From Caldifarciminota bacterium (lineage in GTDB: Bacteria > Hydrothermota > Hydrothermia > B15-G9 > WFZT01), in NCBI GenBank assembly GCA_026986655.1, contig JALSOD010000115.1:1-12688 (forward strand): DNA of 12,688 nucleotides, given 5' to 3'. The notes under the pieces were generated by a model. It was not told the DNA's origin, ran no database searches, and saw only the letters and a list, made by a program, of their open reading frames with translations. This document shows positions 1-5,357 of the stretch, piece after piece. Position 1 is the first letter of the stretch, and every line of letters starts with the position of its first letter. Both the position numbers and the translations under genes were made by a program.

Positions 1-618
1 ATGGGCAATGAGGGAAGAAAACGATGAAAGTTCCTGAAATCTCTTCTTTTCAGCCTCTTCTTCCCTTATTCTTGCCTCCATTCTAACAATTCTCTCATGG
101 AATTTCAGTATTCCGATGAGAGCTATGAGGAAGATGAGAGTGGAAAATAATACAAGTGTTAAACCGGTCTTCTTCTGCTTTTTAAGGATTACATCAAGAA
201 ATTTCAGGGAGTATCCACCAACAAGAGATGAGTTTTCTCCAAGATTAACATTAAATTCGAGGATATCGTGGTCAATTGTTTTTACGATTCTCAGAGAATC
301 ACTTATCCCTGGTTCCACAGGGAGAAAATAGTCATATTTTGATTGCCAGTAAACCACACTGTCGCCGATCACATAAGCAAGATAGTCAAATTCACCTTCA
401 TTTGTAAGCTTATCAATGACTCTCGAGATATCGTCCAGTTTCATATCCCTATGACACGAAAATACTGTAAAGGTCTGCTTTATCCCCGAGATGTAGTTTC
501 TTGCGATTTTTAGATAAGCATTCCTCGTAGATGTGTAATTTCTGATGAAAATCAGACCCACAAGGGAGATAAAAAGGATATAAACAAAGAATATCAGAAG
601 GCCAAATCGTTTAGCCAT
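1..618 (-). CDS. Membrane sensor histidine kinase, N-terminal part (truncated by window edge)
   Basis: Reading the minus strand from an ATG at 618-616 gives 206 codons open to base 1. Residues about 5-25 form a first membrane helix. Residues 26-150 form an extracytoplasmic sensor segment with no family I recognise, and 152-171 form a second membrane helix. A charged coiled-coil linker (175-195) leads into ELSSFSSLIAH. This matches the start of the HisKA H-box (usually H-E-x-x-N/R-P), so His206, the last codon visible, is the predicted phosphorylation site. The kinase core lies outside the window. The ATG overlaps the TAA of the upstream gene by one base (TAATG), which indicates translational coupling. 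The layout resembles NtrB/ZraS-type kinases that partner NtrC-type regulators. The regulator at 3724-5088, or one encoded beyond base 1, could be its partner. Confidence 0.85.
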   Translation of the reverse strand, partial: MAKRFGLLIFFVYILFISLVGLIFIRNYTSTRNAYLKIARNYISGIKQTFTVFSCHRDMKLDDISRVIDKLTNEGEFDYLAYVIGDSVVYWQSKYDYFLPVEPGISDSLRIVKTIDHDILEFNVNLGENSSLVGGYSLKFLDVILKKQKKTGLTLVLFSTLIFLIALIGILKFHERIVRMEARIREEEAEKKRFQELSSFSSLIAH

Positions 619-1001
619 TATCGTCTGCCGCGGTGTCTCCTCCTCAATTTGTATCCATGTCCTCGCCAGACAGGAAAGCCATTCTTGTCTCGAAGAACCA
701 GCTTTTTCTTCAGACTCTTATCGTTGATTTTACCAGCGATTATTATGTTTTTGTGGATACTACCGTAAATTTCCACTGTGTCTCCGGTACGGGGAAGCCA
801 CGGCATTCCAAATCGTGGACCGAGGAGCACCTCAAAAGTATCCTCTTTTTCTGTAACAATGTCCATACTGATCGGCCATGCTGTGTCGTGTACAGCAATA
901 ACCACCCCTCCTATAGTCTTCAAACTTTTAAGGTTATAGTACAACCTTTGTCCCCCCGGTTGGGCAAATAATGTGAAAGTCAACAGTAAACTAAGGATCA
1001 T
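618..1001 (-). CDS. Small exported protein, likely OB-like beta fold, Arg-rich tail
   Basis: This 127-residue protein has a short signal-like N-terminus (MILSLLLTFTLFAQ). A compact beta-rich body follows, with LLGPRFGMPWLP (59-70), GDTVEIYG (73-80) and LVLRDKNGFPVWRG (101-114). The tail is strongly basic (KLRRRHRGRR). The 'GD-V-x-G ... LRD-x-G-P-WRG' layout is one I recall from small periplasmic proteins encoded beside metal or redox genes. An OB-like barrel is my inference, and I know no established function. The start at 1001 is chosen over the ATG at 1019 because that upstream ATG sits on the Shine-Dalgarno sequence (GGAGGAG, 1016-1010). The start overlaps the stop of the DUF4405 gene as ATGA, and the stop overlaps the kinase start. 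A broken paralogue lies at 2893-3289. Confidence 0.8.
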   Translation of the reverse strand: MILSLLLTFTLFAQPGGQRLYYNLKSLKTIGGVVIAVHDTAWPISMDIVTEKEDTFEVLLGPRFGMPWLPRTGDTVEIYGSIHKNIIIAGKINDKSLKKKLVLRDKNGFPVWRGHGYKLRRRHRGRR

Positions 1002-1819
1002 TTTTTCATCTCCTCCCATATTTCGTATGGGGTTTTCCCTATTTTATCTGAAAACTCACGCAAAGTCATGTTTGTATCCATCTTTACTCCATACTTTGAA
1101 AACAGGTGTTTGATCTCCTCCTCACTTACATCCTGCTTTTTAATCAACTCCCCAAAAGTCATTCTGCCAAGTCCCATTATCTGCTTGCCGGGGAATCTTT
1201 CCTTCAAGAGATCATAAATGTGCTCTGGAGAAGTTGAATTTTTTTCTGCTATATTTTTTAGCTTTTCGTCAACACTTTCTACCTTAATTCCTCGATTATT
1301 CAGATATTTGAGAGCAATTTCCGGATCACCCTTAAGATCCTCAACCACCTTCTTCAGAGAATAGAGTTCCATGTGAGGTATTGGTGGAGACTGGAGTTTC
1401 TTTTCCCATGAATTCTTTAAGTAGTCCCCGATATCCATTACTGTTTTGAATGGGGGAACATTCACAGCAGAGCCTATGACAATTATCAGAGTGAGGACGG
1501 TCGCGGTAGCAAGTTCTCTTTTTAAATAAAATGCATGCTTTGCCTTCCTGTACATATAGCTGTATAGAGATTTCCAGTTGTAGAAAATGTGGAAAATAGC
1601 GAATACCAGGAAAGCGTATCCAAGGTTCGTATGCAATGATTCCCATTGGGTTTTTGTCAACCCCAGAAGTGTCCAGTTTTTCCAGTGGGCAACTCTACCT
1701 GGCGGCACTATGTACAGGATGATTCCTGAAAAAATGAGACCGACAAATGAGAGTGCCATTAGAAACGCTACGAATCCACGGGAGTGCCATTTCTTTTCTT
1801 TTCTATTACCTGCTGTCAT
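998..1819 (-). CDS. DUF4405-type (cytochrome b561-like) membrane protein with cytoplasmic helical repeats
   Basis: The protein has 273 residues. Membrane helices lie at about 16-38, 64-82 and 102-121. The first ends in SGIILYIVPPGRVAHW, followed by GLTKTQWESLH and HIFYNW. His63 and His77 flank the second helix and are the best candidates for heme ligands; His45 is another. The PPGRVA...W...GL.K.QW...H pattern is what I know from DUF4405 proteins, regarded as b-type cytochromes; heme binding is not shown here. After a linker, residues 150-207 and 221-271 look like two copies of one helical unit, each with G(I/V)KV/M, a Leu-rich helix, and sPe.Iy(D/E)-type ends. A good Shine-Dalgarno (AGGAGGT) precedes the ATG. 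It heads a coupled unit with the 127-residue exported protein and the kinase. It may pass electrons to or from periplasmic partners, which is inference. Confidence 0.82.
   Translation of the reverse strand: MTAGNRKEKKWHSRGFVAFLMALSFVGLIFSGIILYIVPPGRVAHWKNWTLLGLTKTQWESLHTNLGYAFLVFAIFHIFYNWKSLYSYMYRKAKHAFYLKRELATATVLTLIIVIGSAVNVPPFKTVMDIGDYLKNSWEKKLQSPPIPHMELYSLKKVVEDLKGDPEIALKYLNNRGIKVESVDEKLKNIAEKNSTSPEHIYDLLKERFPGKQIMGLGRMTFGELIKKQDVSEEEIKHLFSKYGVKMDTNMTLREFSDKIGKTPYEIWEEMKK
1010..1016 (-). promoter_or_regulatory. Shine-Dalgarno site that fixes the start at 1001
   Basis: The minus strand reads GGAGGAG followed by TGAAAAA and ATG at 1001-999. The site lies inside the last codons of the DUF4405 gene. 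It makes the alternative ATG at 1019 very unlikely as a start, since the ribosome-binding sequence lies downstream of that ATG. Confidence 0.7.
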
Positions 1820-1879
1820 TTTTAGAACCTCCTGTGTGGAGCGCCTGCCATTGAAATTTTGTAATTTCCAGAATTTCCA

Positions 1880-2026
1880 TCACCCGACTATAGCTATCCT
1901 TGTGGAGGGTGCAATGAATAGGGCAATACCTGAGGTAACAATAATGATGAACAAGACCATTTCGCAGCAAGAGATAAATCTCCGAAAGTTGAGTTGCATC
2001 ATGTTAATATTAGGCTTATTTTTCAT
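1880..2026 (-). pseudogene. Stub of a DUF4405 gene (first membrane helix only), 48 codons
   Basis: An ATG at 2026, preceded by AAAGGGTGGG, opens 48 codons to a TGA at 1882-1880. The peptide contains FRRF...VLFIIIVTSGIALF followed by IAPSTRIAIVG. This lines up with the first helix of the next gene (SRGF...SGIILYIVPPGRVAHW): SGI-L-I-P-R-A are in register. After the TGA the same frame continues WKFWKLQNF, which resembles the W-K-x-W/F-L-G-L part of the family. It then stays open to the ATG at 1819, exactly 69 codons from 2026. The second and third helices and the His residues are absent. I read it as the remnant of a tandem duplicate. A short translated leader peptide is an alternative. Confidence 0.55.
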
Positions 2027-2091
2027 GTTTTTCCCACCCTTTCACATGTGTTAGTCATTCTCTTTTTCAGTGAGTTGGGGTTTAATTGTTA

Positions 2092-2120
2092 GGGGGCGTG
2101 CCCCTGCGGGGCACGCCCCC
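2092..2120 (-). terminator. GC-rich perfect hairpin after the DUF2202 gene
   Basis: Two 13-base arms (GGGGGCGTGCCCC and its exact complement) enclose a 3-base loop (TGC on the plus strand). The hairpin starts 12 bases past the DUF2202 stop. No convincing T-run follows on the minus strand (TAACAATTAAA), so an intrinsic terminator is only partly supported. It may instead act as an mRNA 3'-end stabiliser or attenuator. Confidence 0.6.
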
Positions 2121-2132
2121 TTATTCCATCCT

Positions 2133-2807
2133 CTATTCGGCTCTGCCGCGATATCTGAATCTTCTCCTTCCGTTTGACCCGGAAATAATCTCGTCAAACC
2201 TCTCCTGCGAAATGTATTGAGGAGAGTATGTGCCACCATTTCTCACAATCTGTCTATAGAATGCCCTCATGTGGTTCTCTGAGCCATGAACAAGATGCGT
2301 GTAAACCCTGATCACATCAGAGTTCACAGCGATGTTTGCAAGGGCTTCGTCCAGATCGTAAATATCAAGGTCTTCGATGGTTGCCCCTACCACAAGAGCA
2401 TCAAGTAACGACCTGCTACCCTGATCAACAAGTGTCTGGTAAAGGTTCGTTAAATTTGGATCCTGAAAGAATCCAATTGAATCATTTGTAATAGGATCAG
2501 GGATCCCGTATCTGTCGAGTAATGTTTTAACTGCGTTTGTGTGCCTCTGCTCGCTTGATGCGATGTTATTAAATATTCTTGCTCCCCATCTCTGGTAAAG
2601 AGATAGATACACATCTCTTGCGAGCTTCTCCTCCTGCCTCATGTGTATGAGGCTCTGAACCTCATCCTGGGTCAAATCAGTTGTTGTGGATAGAACTGCG
2701 GTAGTCTGTGCCACCGGATCAGCCACAGATACTTCTGATGTTTTATCACAGGCTGCAAATGCAAGTATGGAACCTGCTATTATAGTTAGTGCTAACAACC
2801 TTCTCAT
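2133..2807 (-). CDS. DUF2202 ferritin-like domain lipoprotein
   Basis: The protein has 224 residues. The N-terminus MRRLLALTIIAGSILAFAAC is a lipoprotein-type signal with Cys20 as the probable lipid site; Phe at -3 is unusual. Residues 45-205 match the DUF2202 pattern: MRQEEKLARDVYLSLYQRW, then SSEQRH, GFFQDPNLTNLY, VGATIEDLDIYDLDEA and HGSENHMRAFYRQIVRNGGTY. Likely metal ligands of the ferritin-like four-helix fold are Glu59/Glu60, Glu86, His89, Glu145, Glu177 and His179. The family is assigned by similarity to ferritin-like diiron proteins; its enzymatic role is not settled. The Arg-rich end (GRRRFRYRGRAE) resembles the tail of the exported protein at 618-1001. AAAAGGAGG precedes the ATG. 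No promoter is visible between it and the hairpin at 2857-2885, so it probably shares the sigma-54 transcript starting near 3329. Confidence 0.88.
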   Translation of the reverse strand: MRRLLALTIIAGSILAFAACDKTSEVSVADPVAQTTAVLSTTTDLTQDEVQSLIHMRQEEKLARDVYLSLYQRWGARIFNNIASSEQRHTNAVKTLLDRYGIPDPITNDSIGFFQDPNLTNLYQTLVDQGSRSLLDALVVGATIEDLDIYDLDEALANIAVNSDVIRVYTHLVHGSENHMRAFYRQIVRNGGTYSPQYISQERFDEIISGSNGRRRFRYRGRAE

Positions 2808-2856
2808 GTTAACGACCTCCTTTTAAATTTTTATTTTTCTTGATTTTTAATTGTGG

Positions 2857-2885
2857 GTGTGGCGGCCTTAAAAAGGCCGCCACAC
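2857..2885 (-). terminator. GC-rich perfect hairpin between broken OB-like gene and DUF2202
   Basis: Arms GTGTGGCGGCCTT and AAGGCCGCCACAC pair perfectly over 13 bp with a 3-base loop. The surrounding DNA is very AT-rich. No T-run follows on the minus strand. Since no promoter is visible before DUF2202, partial readthrough or RNA processing is more likely than full termination. In one reading frame of the upstream pseudogene this hairpin would be coding, which argues that the ancestral stop lay before it (2895-2893). Confidence 0.55.
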
Positions 2886-2892
2886 ATTCGCT

Positions 2893-3289
2893 TTACCAAT
2901 ATCTTGGGGCCCCTCCAGAACATCGCACATTTTCGTGGACCGTATGCCCACCTCAATGTGTACATCCTTCTTGCAGTGAGATTCCGGACAAAACTTACAA
3001 GTTTCCTGAACTGGCATACTGAAATGAAATTCCCTGGAGTTCAACTCTGTCTCCGATACCAAATCTGTATCCCGAAAGACCATGAAGGTGGTATCCATGC
3101 GTAAACAATTCTTCCTGGAGCAGTTCTTACCGCAATTCTCATATATTTACAGCAGGCCCAGGGGTTAGGCGCGACATACTCGATTTTCTCTACCACACCC
3201 GTTACCGTCATCTGAGTTGTGTCCTGTGCCATCAAAGCTCCAGAGAACAGCCCAAGACCTATTATGGCAAAGAGCACTGTTCTCTTCAT
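2893..3289 (-). pseudogene. Frameshifted paralogue of the small exported OB-like protein
   Basis: A start at 3289 with GAAGGAGGATAAGACC upstream gives an 82-codon ORF with a clear signal peptide (MKRTVLFAIIGLGLFSGALMAQ) and a beta-rich body (VTGVVEKIEY...VYAWIPPSWSFG). It then runs off frame to a TGA at about 3041. Dropping one base near 3070 restores YRFGIGDRVELQGISFQY. Restoring one base near 3002-3004 restores LVSFVRNLTARRMYTLRW...FWRG. The rebuilt GDRVELQG ... LR ... WRG order matches GDTVEIYG ... LVLRDKNGFPVWRG of the intact gene at 618-1001. The ancestral end is uncertain: TAA at 2895-2893 in a third frame, or TAA at 2833-2831 in the first frame. Two compensating indels could be real decay or assembly errors. 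It is the first gene behind the sigma-54 promoter. Confidence 0.6.
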
Positions 3290-3339
3290 GGTCTTATCCT
3301 CCTTCGTTTTTAAATATCATTTTTGTCACTTTACCTTAC

Positions 3340-3355
3340 TGCAATTTATCTGCCA
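3340..3355 (-). promoter_or_regulatory. Sigma-54 (-24/-12) promoter
   Basis: The minus strand reads TGGCAG-ATAAA-TTGCA. The known sigma-54 consensus is TGGCAC-N5-TTGC(A/T), so only the sixth base differs, and the invariant GG and GC with their spacing are kept. Transcription would start near 3329, about 40 bases before the ATG at 3289. An NtrC-family activator is encoded immediately upstream (3724-5088). Confidence 0.75.
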
Positions 3356-3430
3356 TAAAACAAAACCATAGATTTGATGTGATTTTTGTGAAATTTTTAT
3401 GGCAGGCTCCTGTGATTGGTCATACAAAAA

Positions 3431-3438
3431 TTGTCGAT
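3431..3438. promoter_or_regulatory. Possible extra half-site of the activator operator
   Basis: TTGTCGAT repeats the right arm of the palindrome at 3462-3481 (TTGTCGAAT), starting 42 bp from the corresponding base, close to four helical turns. Only weak dyad symmetry is visible on its other side. It could be a second, weaker activator site. Confidence 0.35.
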
Positions 3439-3461
3439 TGAAAAGGTCCACACTGTTACTA

Positions 3462-3481
3462 ATTCGACAATTTTGTCGAAT
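3462..3481. promoter_or_regulatory. Palindromic upstream activator site candidate
   Basis: ATTCGACAA and TTGTCGAAT form a perfect 9-bp inverted repeat with a 2-bp centre. The centre lies about 140 bp upstream of the inferred sigma-54 start, a usual distance for an enhancer site of an NtrC-type regulator. The regulator gene lies just beyond it. Binding by that regulator is inference. Confidence 0.55.
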
Positions 3482-3723
3482 ACAGGAATTTAAATTTTGC
3501 AGATGGATTTTATTGCTTTGATATGGTAGCAACAATCAAGATCAAAAGGTATGGAAAGTATAGTAAATTCATGCGAAACTCTTAGTAATCCTGGAGACTG
3601 TAAAAGCTGGATATAATGTCCCGATCCATGAAGAAACCCTATAGTACCCTGGTTGGTATTGACTATAAAGAAGGTGATCTTAAATGTGTTTTTCAGTTAT
3701 TGATCATCTTCTAAAGTGTATGG
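3482..3723. other. Intergenic stretch without a recognised gene
   Basis: Between the palindrome and the end of the response-regulator gene only very short ORFs are present, for example a plus-strand 28-codon one starting at about 3631. None has a convincing ribosome-binding site or family pattern. I see no clear terminator for the regulator gene here. The stretch may hold its transcript end and decayed sequence. Confidence 0.5.
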
Positions 3724-5088
3724 TCAGCTTGGTCTTTCTTTTATTCCGAATCTCTTCATCCTGTATCGAAGCACCCTCTCTGAAATGCCAAGTTCTTTTG
3801 CTGCTCTTGTTTTTACCCAGTTATTTTTCTTCAGGGCCTCAAGGATCAGGCTTTTCTCAACAAGCTTGAGTCTTTCGGGCAAGGATAGATTTTTATTGCT
3901 TTCATGCTGTAATTCCCTCGATAAGAGATGAACAGGCAGGTCATCGGTTGTTATTAAGTCACCCTGAGACATCACAACTGACCTTTCGACAATATTCTCT
4001 AATTCTCTCACATTACCTGGATAATCGTACCTAATAAGCACCTCGTACGCCTCTCTCGTAAATCCGTGAATTTTTTTCCCCTCTTTTTGACTGAATTTTT
4101 TAAGAAAGTAATCGAGGAGATATGGAATATCCTCTCTCCGTTCCCTCAATGGTTTAATATGAATGTGGATGACATTCAATCTGTAGTAAAGGTCTTCTCT
4201 GAAATTTCCCCTTTTAGTCTCTTCTTCGAGATCTTTATTGGTGGCTGCTATGACCCTGATATCCACTTTGACTGATTTGGATGAGCCCACGGGGAAAAAT
4301 TCACCCTCCTGTAAAACCCTCAGTAGCTTGGGCTGAAGATTTAGAGGAAGTTCACCAATTTCATCAAGGAAAATGGTGCCGCCATCTGCCATCTGAAAAT
4401 ATCCCTTTCTATCCCTGACCGCATCGGTAAATGCCCCTTTTACATGGCCAAAGAGTTCAGATTCTATTAAAGTTTCCGGAATGGCTGCAACATTCACCGG
4501 TATGAAGGGTTTGTCTTTTCTGGGTGAATAACGATGGATAAATCTCGCTACGAGCTCTTTACCGGTCCCCGTTTCTCCAGTAATCAACACAGAGGCACGG
4601 GATTTTGCAACCTTAAGAGCCGTGGCAAGAACCTTCTTCATTTCGTATGATTCAGCCACGATCCCCTCAACATCAGGATAGATAAGTTCTTTCTCCTCCT
4701 TGAGGAGCTCGATTTCTCTCACGAGATTCAGATGTTTTATTGCACGGGAAATGATGATAAGTAACTCATCAAGATTTATCGGTTTCACCAGATAGTGAAA
4801 TGCACCTGTTTTCATCGCCTCGATGACAATATCAACATCAGAGTAAGCAGTAGTCATTATGACCGGTATTTCGGGATTAATCTCCCGGAATTTCTTTAAC
4901 AGGTCAATACCCGAGGTGTCTGGCAATTTGATATCGAGGAGGATAGTATCAAAAATCCCGGATTCGAATTTCTTCAATGCTTCCTCACCAGATCCTGCTC
5001 CTTCAGTTTCGTAACCCTTGCTCTCAAGAAATTCTTGAAGAATCTCTCTTTGATTTCTCTCGTCCTCTACTATTAAAATCGCTGCCAT
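3724..5088 (-). CDS. NtrC-family sigma-54-dependent response regulator
   Basis: The protein has 454 residues with the full three-domain layout. A receiver domain spans about 1-120, with acidic pocket E8/D9, phospho-acceptor Asp52, Thr80 and Lys102. An AAA+ domain spans about 140-375, with Walker A GETGTGKE (171-178), Walker B FLDE (Asp242-Glu243), and Arg297/Arg303 in the arginine-finger region. A Fis-type helix-turn-helix lies at the C-terminus (TRAAKELGISERVLRYRMKR). The sigma-54-contacting loop reads GAFTDA (218-223) instead of GAFTGA; the key Phe and Thr remain, so sigma-54 activation is expected. The sequence is AtoC/ZraR-like, but a specific signal cannot be read. AGAGGTC precedes the start. 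The gene is transcribed from its own sigma-70-like promoter. Its likely targets are the palindrome and -24/-12 promoter just downstream, and its likely partner is the kinase at 1-618. Confidence 0.95.
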   Translation of the reverse strand: MAAILIVEDERNQREILQEFLESKGYETEGAGSGEEALKKFESGIFDTILLDIKLPDTSGIDLLKKFREINPEIPVIMTTAYSDVDIVIEAMKTGAFHYLVKPINLDELLIIISRAIKHLNLVREIELLKEEKELIYPDVEGIVAESYEMKKVLATALKVAKSRASVLITGETGTGKELVARFIHRYSPRKDKPFIPVNVAAIPETLIESELFGHVKGAFTDAVRDRKGYFQMADGGTIFLDEIGELPLNLQPKLLRVLQEGEFFPVGSSKSVKVDIRVIAATNKDLEEETKRGNFREDLYYRLNVIHIHIKPLRERREDIPYLLDYFLKKFSQKEGKKIHGFTREAYEVLIRYDYPGNVRELENIVERSVVMSQGDLITTDDLPVHLLSRELQHESNKNLSLPERLKLVEKSLILEALKKNNWVKTRAAKELGISERVLRYRMKRFGIKERPS

Positions 5089-5121
5089 TTTCAGACCTCT
5101 TCTGGGAACATATCGCTTATG

Positions 5122-5150
5122 AATATAAATTGAATCGCAAATTCATACAA
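5122..5150 (-). promoter_or_regulatory. Sigma-70-like promoter for the response regulator
   Basis: On the minus strand, TTGTAT (5150-5145) and TATATT (5127-5122) are separated by 17 bp. The -10 box matches five of six consensus bases; the -35 box is weak. The start would fall near 5115, about 27 bases before the ATG at 5088. Confidence 0.4.
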
Positions 5151-5225
5151 GCTCTCGTGAAAATTGGAGGATTTGACGGTAAGAAAATCTCATAACTTAC
5201 GGAAATTTGGACCATTATTTCGTAA

Positions 5226-5252
5226 TTGAGACACTTTCTCAACAAGTGAGAA
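5226..5252. repeat. Overlapping inverted repeats in the divergent control region
   Basis: TTGAGA-CACTT-TCTCAA (5226-5242) is an exact 6-bp inverted repeat. Its right arm also pairs in TTCTCA-ACAAG-TGAGAA (5236-5252). The alternating TGAGA/TCTCA units lie between the divergent regulator gene and the thioredoxin operon and could be operator half-sites. No binding protein can be named. Confidence 0.35.
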
Positions 5253-5264
5253 TAAGGTTGTAAA

Positions 5265-5307
5265 TGTTGAAAATTCAAGTATGACGAGACTTTCAGTTGT
5301 TGAAAAT
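5265..5307 (+). repeat. Direct repeat TGTTGAAAAT x2
   Basis: TGTTGAAAAT occurs at 5265-5274 and 5298-5307, 33 bp apart (about three turns). The second copy covers the -35 box of the promoter at 5300-5328. This would suit a regulator binding over and just upstream of the promoter. Confidence 0.35.
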
Positions 5308-5328
5308 ACCGCTTAGTGTTATTAGAAT
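5300..5328 (+). promoter_or_regulatory. Sigma-70-like promoter of the thioredoxin/Omp28 operon
   Basis: TTGAAA (5300-5305) and TAGAAT (5323-5328) are separated by exactly 17 bp, close to consensus. The predicted start near 5335 lies about 23 bases before the ATG at 5358. Confidence 0.6.
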
Positions 5329-5343
5329 GGGGACATCCATTTG

Positions 5344-5351
5344 AAAGGAGG
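5344..5351 (+). promoter_or_regulatory. Shine-Dalgarno site fixing the start at 5358
   Basis: AAAGGAGG ends 6 bases before ATG at 5358. It rules out the in-frame ATG at 5316, which would place this site inside the coding sequence and add 14 residues before the signal peptide. Confidence 0.7.
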
Positions 5352-5357
5352 CATATA

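Noticed and set aside
633..971. 112-codon plus-strand ORF
   Set aside because: Shadow of the small exported protein gene on the opposite strand, which has a signal peptide, SD site and coupled neighbours.
1880..1882. TGA as selenocysteine or readthrough codon joining the stub to the DUF4405 gene
   Set aside because: The frame is open into the next gene, but the intact gene has its own strong Shine-Dalgarno and start. I see no selenocysteine-type element and no family member with Sec here.
1587..2054. 155-codon plus-strand ORF
   Set aside because: It lies antisense to the DUF4405 gene and its stub, which have clear membrane-family patterns, overlap coupling and Shine-Dalgarno sites; the ORF has none.
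2868..3098. 76-codon minus-strand ORF with CKFCPESHC
   Set aside because: It overlaps the broken exported-protein gene. Its amino acids do not continue the family pattern, and the Cys cluster looks like a chance product of the wrong frame.
3409..3424. Plus-strand TGGCAG resembling a second sigma-54 site
   Set aside because: The required GC of the -12 element is not at the right distance (TGTGA instead of TTGCA), and no gene follows on that strand.
3631..3717. 28-codon plus-strand ORF (MKKPYSTLVGIDYKEGD...)
   Set aside because: No ribosome-binding site, no recognised family, and it is convergent into the regulator gene's 3' side.
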